From positions 11,508,940 through 11,572,939 of the forward strand of contig NC_080676.1 of NCBI RefSeq assembly GCF_030445035.2: a stretch of 64,000 nt of DNA, given 5' to 3'. A program made the position numbers and the translations under genes. Each line of letters begins with the position of its first letter. The first letter of the stretch is position 1. Source of the DNA: Dasypus novemcinctus. Lineage: Eukaryota > Chordata > Mammalia > Cingulata > Dasypodidae. The notes below the pieces were generated by a model that saw only the letters and a list, made by a program, of their open reading frames with translations, ran no database searches and was not told where the DNA came from. Below, piece after piece: positions 45,600-58,528 of this stretch.

Positions 45600-45775
45600 C
45601 TTCACGGCGTGCTTGTGTATCCTGTCCCTGAAGATTTTGTTAAAGTGCAGACTCTGATTCAGTAGGTTTGGGGTGGGGCCTGAGCTTCTGCATTGTTAAT
45701 AAGCTCCCAGATAAAGCTGACACTTGGGATCCAGGAACCACACCTGGAGGAGTGGTGTGTGAAAGGGAAACATTT
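45600..45775 (+). mobile_element. MER5-type hAT DNA transposon fossil
   Basis: The text 'gtgcagactctgattcagta', 'ggtttggggtggggcctgag' and 'cttctgcattgttaataagc' matches the centre of the MER5A/MER5B non-autonomous element. The ends are decayed. Confidence 0.7.
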
Positions 45776-45879
45776 TCTGACCTTGCCTCTTACGGGTGAT
45801 TAGATTGTTTGGGGCATCCATACATTTACCACAGATACATGCAGTTACAGATTATTTTTCCTGCTTCCTGATGACATCT

Positions 45880-46296
45880 GAATCTCACCAATAAGCTCTC
45901 TCCAAAACATTATATGAATAGGCTACTTTTTGAGAAAAATTGTCAAAACACAAAAACGTGTTTAGACTAGTAGACATACTGGTGTATCCACCACTCAGAA
46001 CTGATAAGAAAAGGTAGATCTTTGAAATTATTCTGTGTGGTCCATTCAGCCTTTCAATTGAAAAAATATATACATAATGTAAGGCAAGCATGTTCACAGA
46101 GTCATATTGTACAGATTGTGTAAAACAAAAGGTAAAACCAAGTTTCTCGTGTATCCTTCCAGAACAATTGTGATGCCTATGTCAGCATAAATAGATATAT
46201 GTGTGTCTCATTTTTATTTACCCAAATAGAAACCTGCTAGAGATAGGTGTTCATTACCTTACTTTTCTCACTTAAGACAGTGAATTTTGGCAGGAC
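45880..46296 (-). repeat. Old LINE-1 fragment, antisense
   Basis: Antisense L1M-like 3' text ('gtagacatactggtgtatcc', 'cttgcttacc'-like and 'cctgctagagataggtgttc') resumes after the LTR at 46712-46786 with 'taatggctgcatagtatccc'. Confidence 0.6.
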
Positions 46297-46711
46297 TGTG
46301 GTGGTTTAGAGTTATGTGCCTCATTAAAACTTGCTCTTAATCCATTCCTGGGTGTGAACCCGTTGTACGTGAGACCATTTGATGAGGTTACTTCAGCTAC
46401 AGTGTGGCCCAACTGAATCAGGATGAGTCTTTATCCTGTTATTGGAGGTCTCATAGGGAAGGCCATAGAAAGAAGCCATGGGGAGCAGCGAGAAGCCGAA
46501 GGCCAATGGAACCCATTAGAGAAAGGAGAGATGCCACCATGTCCCATGTGGCAGAAAAGCCAAGGAACACCAAAGATGGCTCACCAGTCAGAAGATACCA
46601 ACAATGGAAGGAAGGAAGCCTTCTAGCTTCTCAAACCATGAGTCAATAAATCCCTGTTGTTAAGCCAACCCACTGTATGGTATTGGTTATAACAACCATG
46701 AAACTAAGACA
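46297..46711 (+). mobile_element. Solo LTR, MaLR-like
   Basis: It begins TGTGGTGGTTTAGAG and ends ATGAAACTAAGACA, with 'ctgggtgtgaacccgttgta', 'agaagccatggggagcag' and a polyadenylation-type 'gagtcaataaatccctgttg' near the end. These are typical MaLR LTR features. It interrupts the antisense L1. No clear 5-bp target duplication was found. Confidence 0.65.
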
Positions 46712-46786
46712 TGTACTTTAAGACTTCATTATTCTTTTTAATGGCTGCATAGTATCCCATTGTTGTAATATAGCAAAACGTAATTA

Positions 46787-48036
46787 ACCAGTCCTCTATT
46801 TTTTTTTATTTTTTTTTATTTTTTTTATTTTTTATTTTTTATTTTTTTTAATTGACTTTGTAATAATATTACATTAAAAATATATATGTGAGGTCCCATT
46901 CAACCCCACCCCCCCACCCCCCCCTCTCCCCCCCCAACAACACTTGTTCCCATCATCATGACACACCCATTGGATTTGGTAAGTACATCTTTGGGCACCT
47001 CTGCACCTCATAGACAATGGTCCACATCATGGCCCATACTCTCCTCCATTCCATCCAGTGGGCCCTGTGAGGATCCACGATGTCCGGTGATCACCCCCGA
47101 GGCGCCATCCAGGGCAGCTCCACGTCCCAAATACGCCCCCACCTCTCATCTCTTCCTGCCCTTCCCCATACCCATTGTCCACCATGTCCACTTTTCCCAA
47201 TCCAATGCCACCTCTTCTATGTGGACATTGGATTGGTTGTGTCCATTGCACCTCTATGTCAAGAGGAGGCTCAGATTCCACATGGATGCTGGCTGCCATC
47301 CTCCCATTTTCAGTTGTAATCACTCTAGGCTCCATGGTGTGGTGATTGTCCTTCTTCAACTCCATCTTAGCTGAGTGTGGTAAGTCCAATAAATCAGATT
47401 GTAGGTGCTGGAGTCTGTTGAGGCTCAGGACCTGGCTATCACATTATCAGTCCAGAGATTCAAATCCCCTAACTATATCTTAAACCCCAACGTTAACTGC
47501 ACCTCCAGCAGATTAGTATGAAAGTCTCATGAAGGGAGATCCCATCTGAGTCCAGATTCATCACACATAAACACCATTTCCAGAGAGGGGCCATCTGCCC
47601 TGGTAGTAAACCCCATCGGCCATGACCATAACTCTCATGGGTCTCTTTAGCCTTCATAGGAACCAATATCTGGGGGTTGTATCTGCTTTATCTGTCTCTC
47701 TGACTCTGCTCAGTTGTGCATGAGGGCAATCCTTCTGCCAGCCTCCAGACTCTTTTTCAGAAACTCGTAGCCATATAAACTCATTTCTCCTTTCCATTTC
47801 CCCCTTACTTTAGGTCAAACAGCATTTTAAAGTCATGTTATTTTATGTAGACATGGATATTCTGCTGATCCGCATTGAACCTTCCATATAAGGTCCTTTT
47901 CCAGTTGCATCATCAGTTGGTATTTGATAGTGGTCCCTCGTTGCCAGGGAGGCTCATCCCCGGGTGTCATGTCCCACGCTGGAGGGAAGGCATTGCATTT
48001 ACATGCTGAGTTTGGCTTCGAGACCAGTCCTCTATT
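46787..48036 (-). mobile_element. 5'-truncated LINE-1, antisense, with 14-bp target duplications
   Basis: ACCAGTCCTCTATT is duplicated at 46787-46800 and 48023-48036. The insert is an L1 3' region read antisense, with an irregular T-rich tail (46801-46852) and a C-rich block (46904-46938). It closely resembles 33027-33837 but extends further 5'. It inserted into an older antisense L1. Confidence 0.92.
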
Positions 48037-48924
48037 AATAAGCATTTAAGTTGTTTGCACTATTCTGCAAACAATGCTGCCATAAGCATCTTTGAGTAGC
48101 ATTGCTAAATTTTTTTGGTATATACCTAAATTAAATTTCTAACATGGGAATCCATGGATCAAATCATATGTGTGTATAAAATGTGGATAAAACACTATTA
48201 AATTGCCATCTAAAAATTTTGTGCCTATTTACTTTCCTACCAACAGACTGAAGATCCCCTGTTTTCTTAGAACCTCACCAGTACTGGGTATTATTAAACT
48301 TTAAATTTTCTGTCAATTCTGATGGGTAAAACATTGCATCTCATTTTAAAATTTGTTTTTCTTTAATTATCCTAGAGAAATTCACACCTGGGGAAGCACA
48401 TAAAAGGATGTTTATTGCAGAATTGTTTGTAATACTACAAATGAAAACGACTTAATGTCCATCAGTAAGAGGAGCCTATGAACTATAGTATATATCCTCT
48501 GTACTTCAGAATATTATGTAGCAGTTAAAAAGAATGATGTGTGCACGGTGGGAGTGTAATTTGGCACCTGTGGAAGGCAATATGGCACCAAGCTTTTCAT
48601 TATTTTTGGTGTATACCAAGAAGTGGGATTGCCAGGTCATGTGGTAATACTGTGTTCAACTTTCTGAGAATCAGCCAAAATGATTTCCACAGTGGCTGCA
48701 CCATTTTACACTGTTATCATCAATCAATGTAGAAAGGTTCAAATTCTCTGCATTCTTGACAATACCTGTTACTCCCTTTTAAAAATAATAGCCATCCTAG
48801 TAGGCATGAAGTGACATCGCTTGTGGCTTTGATTTGCATTTCCCAGATGACCAATGATATTGAACTTCTTTACGAGCTTATTGGTCATTTGTATCTCTTC
48901 TTTGGAGAAATGTCTATTTAAGTC
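48037..48924. repeat. Old LINE-1 ORF2 (antisense) with a short sense L1 piece
   Basis: Antisense ORF2 text: 'tgtttgcactattctgcaaa', 'ttgccaggtcatgtggta' and 'ctttggagaaatgtctattt'. Between about 48360 and 48540 is a sense L1 piece ('ggatgtttattgcagaattg', 'tagcagttaaaaagaatga'), showing rearrangement or insertion. Confidence 0.65.
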
Positions 48925-49569
48925 TGTGGCAGTTTGGTATTGTTTATGAATTCTAAAAATAGATATTGGATTGTGTTTGTAAACTGGTCTGTTCCTCTGA
49001 ACATATTAGATTGTATTAGATTCAGAGGTTTCACTTTTACTTTACTAAGTGAAGATAAGGGTTTTTATTTGACCATGTCATTAGGGTGACTAGGTTTGAG
49101 TCCCCGCTCACCCCCCCCTTTTGGGCTGTATAAACAGATGCTCAGTCAAATATGGGAAATAAATATACAGAGAAGGAGAACACAGAGAATTTAGTTTTGG
49201 ATCCTGGAACCCTGGCGAGAGAGCTGAGCCATCCACCTGATAGTTAGCAGCTGAAGAGACCAGAGCCCTGAACAGCTGAGAAAGCCTGGAAAGAAACAAG
49301 GCCAGGGAGAGAGGTGGGCCTTATGCTAGACCTACAGCTGAGATTGGAAAAAGATGAGACCATGGATCCTAAGGAAGGAAAGGAAGCCTGAATCCTCGTA
49401 GAGGTTGGCAGCCATCTTGCTCCAACATGTGGCAATAGACTTTGGCGAGGGAAGTAATTTACTCTTTATGACCTTGTGACTGTAAACTTCTACCCCATAT
49501 AAATACCCTTTATAAAAGCCAACAGAGTTCTAGTACTTCACATCAGCACCCCTTTGGCTGACTAATACA
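48925..49569 (+). mobile_element. Solo LTR of the TGTGGCAG family (best-defined copy)
   Basis: A 645-bp LTR starts TGTGGCAGTTTGGTATTG and ends GCTGACTAATACA, with a perfect 5-bp target duplication AAGTC (48920-48924 and 49570-49574). It carries 'ggctgtataaacagatgc' and a near-terminal 'atataaatacccttta' region like the other copies. It splits an antisense L1 ORF2. It is a non-coding remnant of an endogenous retrovirus-like element; there is no internal region. Confidence 0.88.
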
Positions 49570-49960
49570 AAGTCCTATGCTCATTTTAAAACTGAGTTGT
49601 TTGTCTTTTTGTAGAGTTGTAGGAGCTCTTAATATGTTCTAGATAGTAAACCCTTATCAGGTATGTGGTTAGCAATTATTTTCCCCCATTCTGTAGGCTG
49701 TCTTTTCACTTTCTTGATAGTGTTCTTTGACAAACAAACATTTTTAATTTCTTTGTAGTCCATTTTATCTTTTTCTTTTGTTGCTTGTGTTTTTGGTTTC
49801 ATACTTAAAAAGAATCACCCCAAATTTAAGATTATGAATGTTTCCCCCTATGTTTTCTTCTATGAGTTTTGCAGGTTTAGCTCTTAGGTTTATGTTCTTC
49901 ATCTACTTTTCTATATGGTGTGAGGTAGGGATCCAACATTGTTATTTTGTGGTTTATATT
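49570..49960 (-). repeat. Old LINE-1 ORF2, antisense, continued
   Basis: Text such as 'aaactgagttgtttgtcttt', 'cccattctgtaggctgtctt' and 'ctatatggtgtgaggtaggg' continues the L1 interrupted by the solo LTR. Confidence 0.75.
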
Positions 49961-49964
49961 TTGT

Positions 49965-50345
49965 TAACCCCACAATGCTCAGGCTCTGACCACCTAATCC
50001 TGGAGTGGCTATAGCCACTCTTGGTCTTCAGGTTCTCCCCATGGTTATTGAGCCCAGGGTGTTTAGCATGCTTTCCTTGGACTACAGATCCAGGGGCTTG
50101 TACTTCTCAATCTTGTAGAGCTTCCTGAGGTGGCCTTTCTAGGTCTCGTTTTTAGCAGTGAGAGCATGGACAGAGGATTTGTGGATCTTGGAGAACTTGG
50201 ATGTCATGCCCTCTGTTGTTTTGGTGATGCACAGTTGGGATGCTCCACCTACAAGTTGTCAAGCTGCAAATTTGCAGCCCTCCTTGCTGCAAAGGTCCTG
50301 TGCCTTGATCTTGGTCATTGCTGCTCTGCCAGCTACTGCTGCTGC
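49965..50345 (-). pseudogene. RPL35: RPL35 processed pseudogene, heavily decayed
   Basis: Read on the minus strand from an ATG at 50316-50318, the translation begins MTKIKAQDL and later has TSKFSKI, then LRKLYKIEKYKPLDL. These match ribosomal protein L35 of the large subunit (MAKIKARDL, ASKLSKI, LRKFYKGKKYKPLDL). Intron sequence is absent, as in a retrocopy. It has several in-frame stops, for example just after 'KYKPLDL', and base changes throughout. The region near the original stop (about 49979-49981) is only roughly alignable. No clear poly-A tail or target duplication remains. It is not expected to encode protein. Confidence 0.8.
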
Positions 50346-50799
50346 CACCTGCTCCAAGAGCCTTTTTTGGATTGTAAATATATTACCTGCTCCGGCCTTC
50401 CCCATATATACATAATGAAGAAAGAGGTGAGTCTACTTGTACTGATGTGGAAAGTTTTGCATGCATATTGTTAAGAAAAGCATACAAGTTACAGAGCAAT
50501 ATGCACATGCATATCAATGTTTAGCAATACAAGGGAGCAGGGGTCGGAGAAGGGACCTGAGATTGTGAGGTATGGGGATGGCCAAGAAGGACTTCCTGCT
50601 GAGCTACAAGGCTAGATTTTTTTTTCCAAGAAAAATGTAGTATGTCTTTCTTATTGATTAATTGTAAACGAAAAGTGAAAAATGATTTATGAGGTGGAGT
50701 AGTGCCTGGTTGTGACCAGATCAAGGTTTAGGTTCTGGAAGTAGGTGATTGAAGTGAAGTGTTGGTGAGGTTGGAGTTAAAGAAGTTTAAGAACTGGTC
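50346..50799. other. No recognised gene; possible sense L1 scrap
   Basis: At 50425-50520 'ctgatgtggaaagttttgc' followed by 'ttgttaagaaaagcat' looks like a sense L1M 3' piece. The rest was not recognised. Confidence 0.4.
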
Positions 50800-51320
50800 A
50801 TCCACCTTAAAATATTATGTCCAGTGAAAGAAGAGAGTCACAGAGGACCACATGGCTGTATGATTCCATTTCTATGACATTTCCAGAATAAGCAAATCCA
50901 TAGAGACATCAAGTAGGTTAGTGGTTGCCAGGAGCTGGGGGGATGTGTTAAAGGGGTGATAGAAGGGGGCATGGGGTTTCTTTCAGGAGTAATGAAAAGG
51001 TTCTAAAATTGATTGTGGTTTTGGATGAGCAACTCTGTGAATATATATTGAATTTGTACACTTCAGTTTTTTTTCATTTTCTCCCCCCTGCCCCCTTTCC
51101 CTGCTCCTCGTTTAAGCTCACTGTCTGCTCTCAGTGTCCATTTGTTATGTGCTCATCTTCTTTTTAGGAGGCACCTGGAACAGAACCAGGGACCTCCCAT
51201 ATGGGAGAGAGGTGCCTAATCCCTTGAGCCACCTCCACTCCCCTGAATTGTGTACTTTAAATGGGTGAATTGTTTGGCCTGTGAACTACACCTCAAAAAA
51301 GCGATTAAAAAAGAAAAGAA
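50800..51320 (+). repeat. Old LINE-1 3' region, sense, split by a SINE
   Basis: The text 'tgtatgattccatttctatg', 'gtagtggttgccaggagctg'-like sequence and 'gaatttgtacacttcag', then after the SINE 'gtgtactttaaatgggtgaa', follows an L1M 3' region. Confidence 0.7.
51067..51245 (-). repeat. Short DAS-type SINE, antisense
   Basis: The minus strand reads GGGGAGTGGAGGTGGCTCAA, then 'ctctcccatatgggaggtcc' and a short body ending in an A-rich tail (plus-strand T run about 51067-51074). The flanking sequences (GAATTTGTACACTT-like and GAATTGTGTACTT) suggest a degraded target duplication. Confidence 0.75.
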
Positions 51321-51565
51321 TTGTTGAGCCGAGCCATTTCCTTGATGTCCAGAGATGTTATTAAGCCAGTGTGATGCTGGGAGTGGGGTGAGACACCGTG
51401 GGACAGCTTTGAAGCCTACAGAGAATGAGGAGAATCACTAAGAGTCTTTTATCAGGAGAAGCAGCTCCGTGACATCCAGGAGGATACGGCTGGAGGACTA
51501 GAGCTACAGGCCAGGGCTCTCCAAGGAGAAAGGACTTTACCAGATGGGGGAATAGAAATAATTTA
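51321..51565. other. No recognised feature
   Basis: Short unique-looking stretch; nothing recognised. Confidence 0.4.
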
Positions 51566-51800
51566 GACTTGCACTGTCCAGTATAGTGGACAAAGGACAC
51601 ATGGGGCTGTTAAACAATTGAAACGTGGCCGATGTAACCGAGGAGTTGGATTTCTTATTTTTAATATGTGCTATATTTGCTGAAATTTTTAAATTGCATT
51701 GCTTAGATTAAATATATTTTATTTATATTTTCTGTATTTGCTGACATTTCATTAGTTTAAATAGCCAGATATACTGGATTATCACATTGGACAGCGTAGG
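51566..51800. mobile_element. DNA-transposon-like fossil with inverted ends
   Basis: The left end GCACTGTCCAGTATA and the right end CATTGGACAGCGT are imperfect inverted repeats. This suits a common ancient non-autonomous DNA element whose ends read CACTGTCCAATA. The interior is AT-rich and non-coding. Confidence 0.5.
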
Positions 51801-52017
51801 CCTGGGCCGAGGCTGTGTGAGGAACAGCTCTGGTGGTCTGAGGTGTGGAAGAGTAAGTAGCTTCCCCTAGGAATGCCTGAGGATGGAGCAGCGCCCTGAA
51901 GAGAGGGCCTAGGCTCTGTTGATACAAGAAGGAGGTAATGTATTCCCAGGAAAGAGTGCATATATAGGAGAATATTTATATTTAGTATTTCCATCAGTGC
52001 AGAGTTTTGTGGGACAC

Positions 52018-53370
<1,353 letters not shown>

Positions 53371-53759
53371 GCTTCTTTTACTTTCTTTAATAAGGCTACA
53401 AGAACACTTCAATTGCACAGGTGGCAAATTTTTTTGGGCGGGGGGATGAATAGTGTCAGAAACACCAGAAGTGAAGGAATGAGGCAGACGCTAGGTCAGA
53501 GCAGGGTTGAGGATTCCGGGCCGAGAGGCACTCTGGAAGCCGTGGCCTTGCTCGGGTTCCGGAGGTGTCTGGTCCTGTCTTGGTTTGATGGAGAAGGGTC
53601 CCATGACATCTGCTGAGAGGCTGGTGGTGGGAATTTAATTAGTACATCCTTTAGGGAAGACGGAGTGACAGTGCTTATCGGAACTTTAACTGTACCCTTG
53701 GACTCAAACCTGGTGTTTACCCTATGTACTTACACAGCGCAAAATGGTGGAGGTTCAAG
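53371..53759. other. No recognised feature
   Basis: Unique-looking stretch; nothing recognised. Confidence 0.4.
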
Positions 53760-54195
53760 GGCCTTCACTGCAATAGTGTGTATAAAATCAAATGAATGGA
53801 AACAACTTAAACGCTCACCAGTAGGGACTGTTGCAATAAATTATGGGCATAATTTCCATAGAATTATAAAATAGAATGCACTTTCAGTAGCAGGCAGCTA
53901 CTACAAGTAATAAGGCAAATTTCTATGAACAGACATAGAAGAATCTCCAAGATATATTTAGTGGAAAAATAAGCAAGGTGAGAACGGTGCACTAGTACAC
54001 TAGTGGGGGAAAACTCAGCATATTTACTCAGCTCTATGTTTGTAAGATTATTTCTTCAAGGATGCATAAGAAGGAATTAACAGCGGTTGCCTCCAAGAAG
54101 GGAAAATATTGTGGGGAGAAGAGAAACTTACCTTTTACTACTTACTGCTGTGTAGCTTTTTAACTTTTATGATATGCATATATTGCTAATCCAAA
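53760..54195 (+). repeat. Old LINE-1 3' region, sense
   Basis: The text 'ttgcaataaattatgggcat', 'gaatctccaagatatattta' and 'cagcggttgcctccaagaag' follows an L1M 3' end in the sense direction. Confidence 0.7.
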
Positions 54196-55640
54196 CAACC
54201 GAAATACAAAATTTAAAGACTTGTGTTTAAGTCAGGAATTGAGTAGAAGATTTACAATTCTATAGAGCTTCTTTTGCCTACACTTCACAATATAGCTCTT
54301 CATTAGAGCCACAGCTCTCTCTTTTTGCTTCCTATGGAGTCAGAGAGAGTCTCTTTCCACTTAGTAATTGGACATGACAATTTTATTTATTTATTTAGAT
54401 TGTCGAGGACAGTATCTGGATTTATCAGTTTTTGGTTTGAAGGATTTTGATTTTTTAAAAAAATCTATTTTGTCCTATTTTCTCATAACTTAAACATTCT
54501 CTATTATGTTAATGAAATTTTTCTAAAACATTTCCATGGGAAAAATTGCTTTTCTCTAATCTTTGACGTTCTATCGAAATATACATTATGTGAAATTGAA
54601 AAATGAAAACCCAAATGCAATGTGCCCTCTAGTGGTTAAAGAAAACACTTTCTCAAACTATGTTTTAAAAAATCAGAGTGAAAACTCTAAGTTCTAAAGC
54701 AAAAAAAAAAAAAAATAGAAAAGAAAATCATGAGAAACATCAACATACTGAGTAGGGTTTCTTATATCAGCAACAGATAATAATTAAGGAATAAAACTAT
54801 GAAAAAACATTGAATGTGAATTACCATCTACCTTTCACGAGCCAAATGTGATCAAATGTGATCTTCCAAAGTCTAGAGTCAGTTATATGGATAATGTAAT
54901 TGAATTGGAAGTGGAAGACTAAATTAACTGTAACTTCAGGACTTCTTTTTGGGAAAACAAACAAACAAAACAAAACAAAGGATGCACCGGAAATAGCCAT
55001 TGGAATCCGTTCATGAAAGAATGCCTGACACGTGGTAAATGATCTAAGAACAAAACTCATAGAAATTTTTAAAAAATTGTGTCATGGACACATGATGGCC
55101 GAGGCTTTTCGTTTGCACTAAGTGTCCTTGCGCCTGGTCATGGTGACCAGGGTTTCTCTGGAGAGGTCTGGAAGCCCACGGAGAGTTTGGACGTGGCCTT
55201 CTGAGAGCACGTTTCTCCGCCAGGGCTGGACGGTCAGCTTGGAGTGGAATGAGCTTTTGCCCCACCCTGATGACGGGGATCAGTGATTCCACCTACGTCA
55301 GAGGTAGGAAAACAACATCGGTGTGGATTCCTTTTTCAATGAAGGACACCTGTGTGTCACCCTTGGCCTCCGGCAAAAGTACACATGATATTAACATGCC
55401 ACATTAAAAAAAAAATGTAACCCTGTAAAGGTGGTCCTTACACCAAGGTATAACCCTTAAATGTATCTTCTTCCCTGGGCTAGCCGTCCTTCTCCATTCA
55501 CACTTTTTTTCCCCCTGAAATTGACAATTCTTTAATAGTTGATGATGACAAGAAACCTTGAGTGAGAAGGGAAGGAAGAGATGAAGGAGCTCTCGTAGCT
55601 ATCTTTTTTATTCCTTGACCTCAAGGGCCGAGGTTTTAGG
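54196..55640. other. No recognised gene; one G+C-richer patch
   Basis: Mostly AT-rich with poly-A runs. A G+C-richer patch at 55080-55310 carries a short minus-strand open frame that I could not match to any protein. No repeat was recognised. Confidence 0.4.
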
Positions 55641-55649
55641 TCGTCACTG

Positions 55650-56110
55650 TTGGGGACTGAATCACATCTCCCACACAAGCAAGGCATGTTCGGGTCCCAG
55701 CCTCTGGACGCGTGGGTGTGAACCCACTTGTAAGGAGGAGCTTTGAAGATGCTGTTAGTTAAGCTGTGTCCAACCTGAAGGAGGGTGGGCTTTAAGTCAA
55801 TGTGGCTGGAATCCTTAGAAGCCAAGGGAATTGGACACAGAAGGAGAAGCCATGGGGAACAGCCAGAAGCTGGAAATCAACAGACCACAGAAGAGAAAAG
55901 AGAAGATGCCACCATATGAATCGCCCTATGACAGAAAAGCCAAGGACCAAGTAAGTCTCCCCACAGCCGGCCCAGAATGAGACAGTATTTGGATAGAAAG
56001 CATTGCCTGGCTGACTTCTTGATTTTGGACTTCCCCATCCTTAAAACTGTGAGCCAATAAATTCCCATTGTTACAGCCAACCTATTATATTTGTTTTAGC
56101 AACTAGGAAA
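55650..56110 (+). mobile_element. Solo LTR, MaLR-like
   Basis: It starts TGTTGGGGACTGAATCACA and contains 'gggtgtgaacccacttgta', 'agccatggggaacagcca', 'gacttccccatccttaaaac' and 'gagccaataaattcccattg'. These mark a MaLR-type LTR related to 46297-46711. Confidence 0.65.
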
Positions 56111-57240
56111 TGAAGATAGCTGCACTTCTCAATTCAGGGTATATTTTATTGTTTGTCTGAGCAAGTCTCCTCTCGTGATTTATTTATTTTTTATCTCCTT
56201 TCCCCTTATCTGCTTCCCTTTATTTTCCCCAAAGGCACCCATTCTAATGGGTTTAATGTGTATTTTTTAATTTGTATGTTTCTTGTAAAAAATGTATTCT
56301 TGTTTGTGTGATGTATTTTTAATTGAATGGTATTATATATCTCATTGCTTCTGTTCATTCAGCATATGCTTTTAAGATCCATTTATATTGCTATGTGTAT
56401 ATTTATTCCATTGTTTTTAACTGTTGTGCAATACTTTGTGGTATATAGCCGTACTTCATGGTTTTTAACAATCCACTAACCAAAGGATATATACCCAATT
56501 ACCTCCAACTTCCTGTGACCACAAATAATGCTGTCTCCTTATGAACCTGAGTGAGAATGCCTTTGGGCTATATATGCATAGGTAGAATTGCTGGGTTTTG
56601 GTATATGAATATATTTCACTTGACTATAATACCACATTTTTCTCTAGATTGCTATAGATTGGCATAGATGAGCCAATCTATACCCCTGTAGTAGAGGACA
56701 AAAAAAAAAGGTCTACAAATCTTTGCAGGAACTCTCATGAAAAGATGGACCCCTAGACATGCAAGTGAGCAGAGAGCAGCTAGACCAGAAAACTGCCAGT
56801 TGAGCCTGGCCCAGATTGTGAACCCATAGAATTGTGAGCTAAATAAAAGTTATTGTTTTAAGCCACCAAGTTTTGAGGTGGTTTGTTATGCAGCAATAGA
56901 TCAATGATACACCCCATTAATAGCACGTGATGATTTCCACATCCCCACCAATACTTGCCATTAACCAGCTTTCTAATTTTTCCAATCTTATAGGTAAAAA
57001 GTGATATGTTGCTTTAATTTGGATTTCTTTAAGATTGCTAATAAAATTGAGTGTTTCTTCATATGACTTTGGGCTTACTCTTCTTAAATTGCCCATTTGT
57101 AGCCCTTCCCAGCTTTTGTTATGAAGTTCCATCTTTTTCTTGTTATAGGTGTTCTTCCATATTCTAGGTATCAATACCATTTCATTTCTAGACACTACAA
57201 ATACCTTCTAATATTCTTTTATCTATTATTTTTATCCATG
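56111..57240 (-). repeat. Old LINE-1, antisense, interrupted by an LTR 3' fragment
   Basis: Antisense L1 text at about 56250-56640 ('tgaatggtattatatatctc', 'atgctgtctccttatgaacc') and 56910-57190 ('cacatccccaccaatacttg', 'ttgcccatttgtagcccttc'). Between them, about 56650-56905, is an LTR 3' piece in the sense direction ('gtgagctaaataaaagttat', 'ttgttatgcagcaatagatc'). Confidence 0.6.
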
Positions 57241-57289
57241 ATGTCCTTCTTAATTTTTGATATGATCAAATGCATCAACTTATAGGGTC

Positions 57290-57500
57290 AGTGTTTGTAA
57301 GCTGCGATAGCCATTTTGTGACTCTGAGGGGAATGAGCCTGAGGAGAGTCTAACCCACTGAAGATGGTAGAACAGAGAGACAAAAAGAACCTTGGTCCTT
57401 GATGAGGCTGAACTGCTGAATTAACTAACCCTACAACAGCCTTACCTCTGGACTTCTTGATGGGTAAATAATAAAATTTCCCTCCAGTTAAGTCACACCA
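57290..57500 (+). mobile_element. LTR 3' fragment, MaLR-like
   Basis: The text 'gatagccattttgtgactct', 'gaaccttggtccttgatgag', 'cttacctctggacttcttga' and 'gtaaataataaaatttccc' resembles the 3' half of an old mammalian LTR. Confidence 0.45.
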
Positions 57501-57974
57501 AGTGTGTGGGGGGAGCCTTCCGTCAGCTGCAACTAGAGGTAGCCTATATGTACATCCTAAGACAATGGGCTTATAAATCCTCAGACATCTCTTACGAGTT
57601 TGTCAAAAACGTAAGCAACCTCTGTGGGCTAAGCTTGTCAACTCACCCTGCTTTAACCTGGATTATGCACTGGAAATGCAGAAGTGAAAAGGGCATGTTT
57701 TGCCACAGACCTTATATTCCTGCTCTTTAACCTTCTCCTTCCCATCTCCAAGGACTTACTAATAGGGAAGTTGAAAAATGACAGTATAGTGGGTGAAAAC
57801 CTATCGTACAAGTATAGAGATAGCCCAGCAGAGTGAGGGGGCCATCTTATTTGGGATATACGGCTAGGAAAAGAACTACTGCATCAGAGGGGAAGGGAAT
57901 GAGGTGGGTTGTGGTAGAAGTGGGCAGACAGTGACAGAGAAAGAGCCAAGAGTTGGCTCTCACATTTTGTATAG
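57501..57974. other. No recognised feature
   Basis: Unique-looking sequence; nothing recognised. Confidence 0.4.
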
Positions 57975-58115
57975 GAGTTGTTAGGGGAAGGGATCTTAGA
58001 GGAAAAGTATTCCAAGCTGAGAGATGGTGTAAGTTAAGGGACAGAGACAGGAAACAACACGATCCAGTGCGGGAACTGGAACCCTTGGTTGTGGCTGGAG
58101 TGCAGGGGAGCCAGG
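57975..58115 (-). repeat. L2 LINE fragment, antisense
   Basis: The text 'agaggaaaagtattccaagc', 'gggacagagacaggaaacaa' and 'ttgtggctggagtgcagggg' follows an antisense internal L2 segment. Confidence 0.55.
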
Positions 58116-58524
58116 CCAGGAGAGGCAAGCGATGAGCCTGAAAGGAAAGCATTTTTCCAAAAAAGGCAAAAAGAAAGGCAGTCTCCTTTTGATATGAAAT
58201 TAGGTGACATGAGCCCAAGTTAGAGAAAGCATGAAAGAACTTCTTTATGGGTGGTGAATGTAATGTAGATGTATGTAAAAAAAGTTCACATGAGAATTTT
58301 AGAAATGGGCCTTTGGAATGATTGTTTTTGGAGGATATTAAAATTATTATTATTTGCCTTTTTATCTGTTTGTGGAATAAGCAATACATTCAAATTGCCC
58401 AAAGGGCATATAATGATAAGTAAGTTTCCCTCTTCCCCTGGCCCCCAGAATCCTGAATTCTCTTCCCCAGAGGCAAGCACCACTACCTATTTCTAAAGAA
58501 ATGAATGCATGCATAAACAAACAT
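58116..58524. other. No recognised feature
   Basis: Unique-looking sequence; nothing recognised. Confidence 0.4.
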
Positions 58525-58528
58525 ACAT

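Noticed and set aside
46297-46711. Functional retroviral gene near the LTRs
   Set aside because: Only solo LTRs are present; no internal coding region is found beside any of them.
55080-55310. Possible processed pseudogene in a G+C-richer patch
   Set aside because: No frame matched a protein I know, and no poly-A tail or target duplication could be defined.
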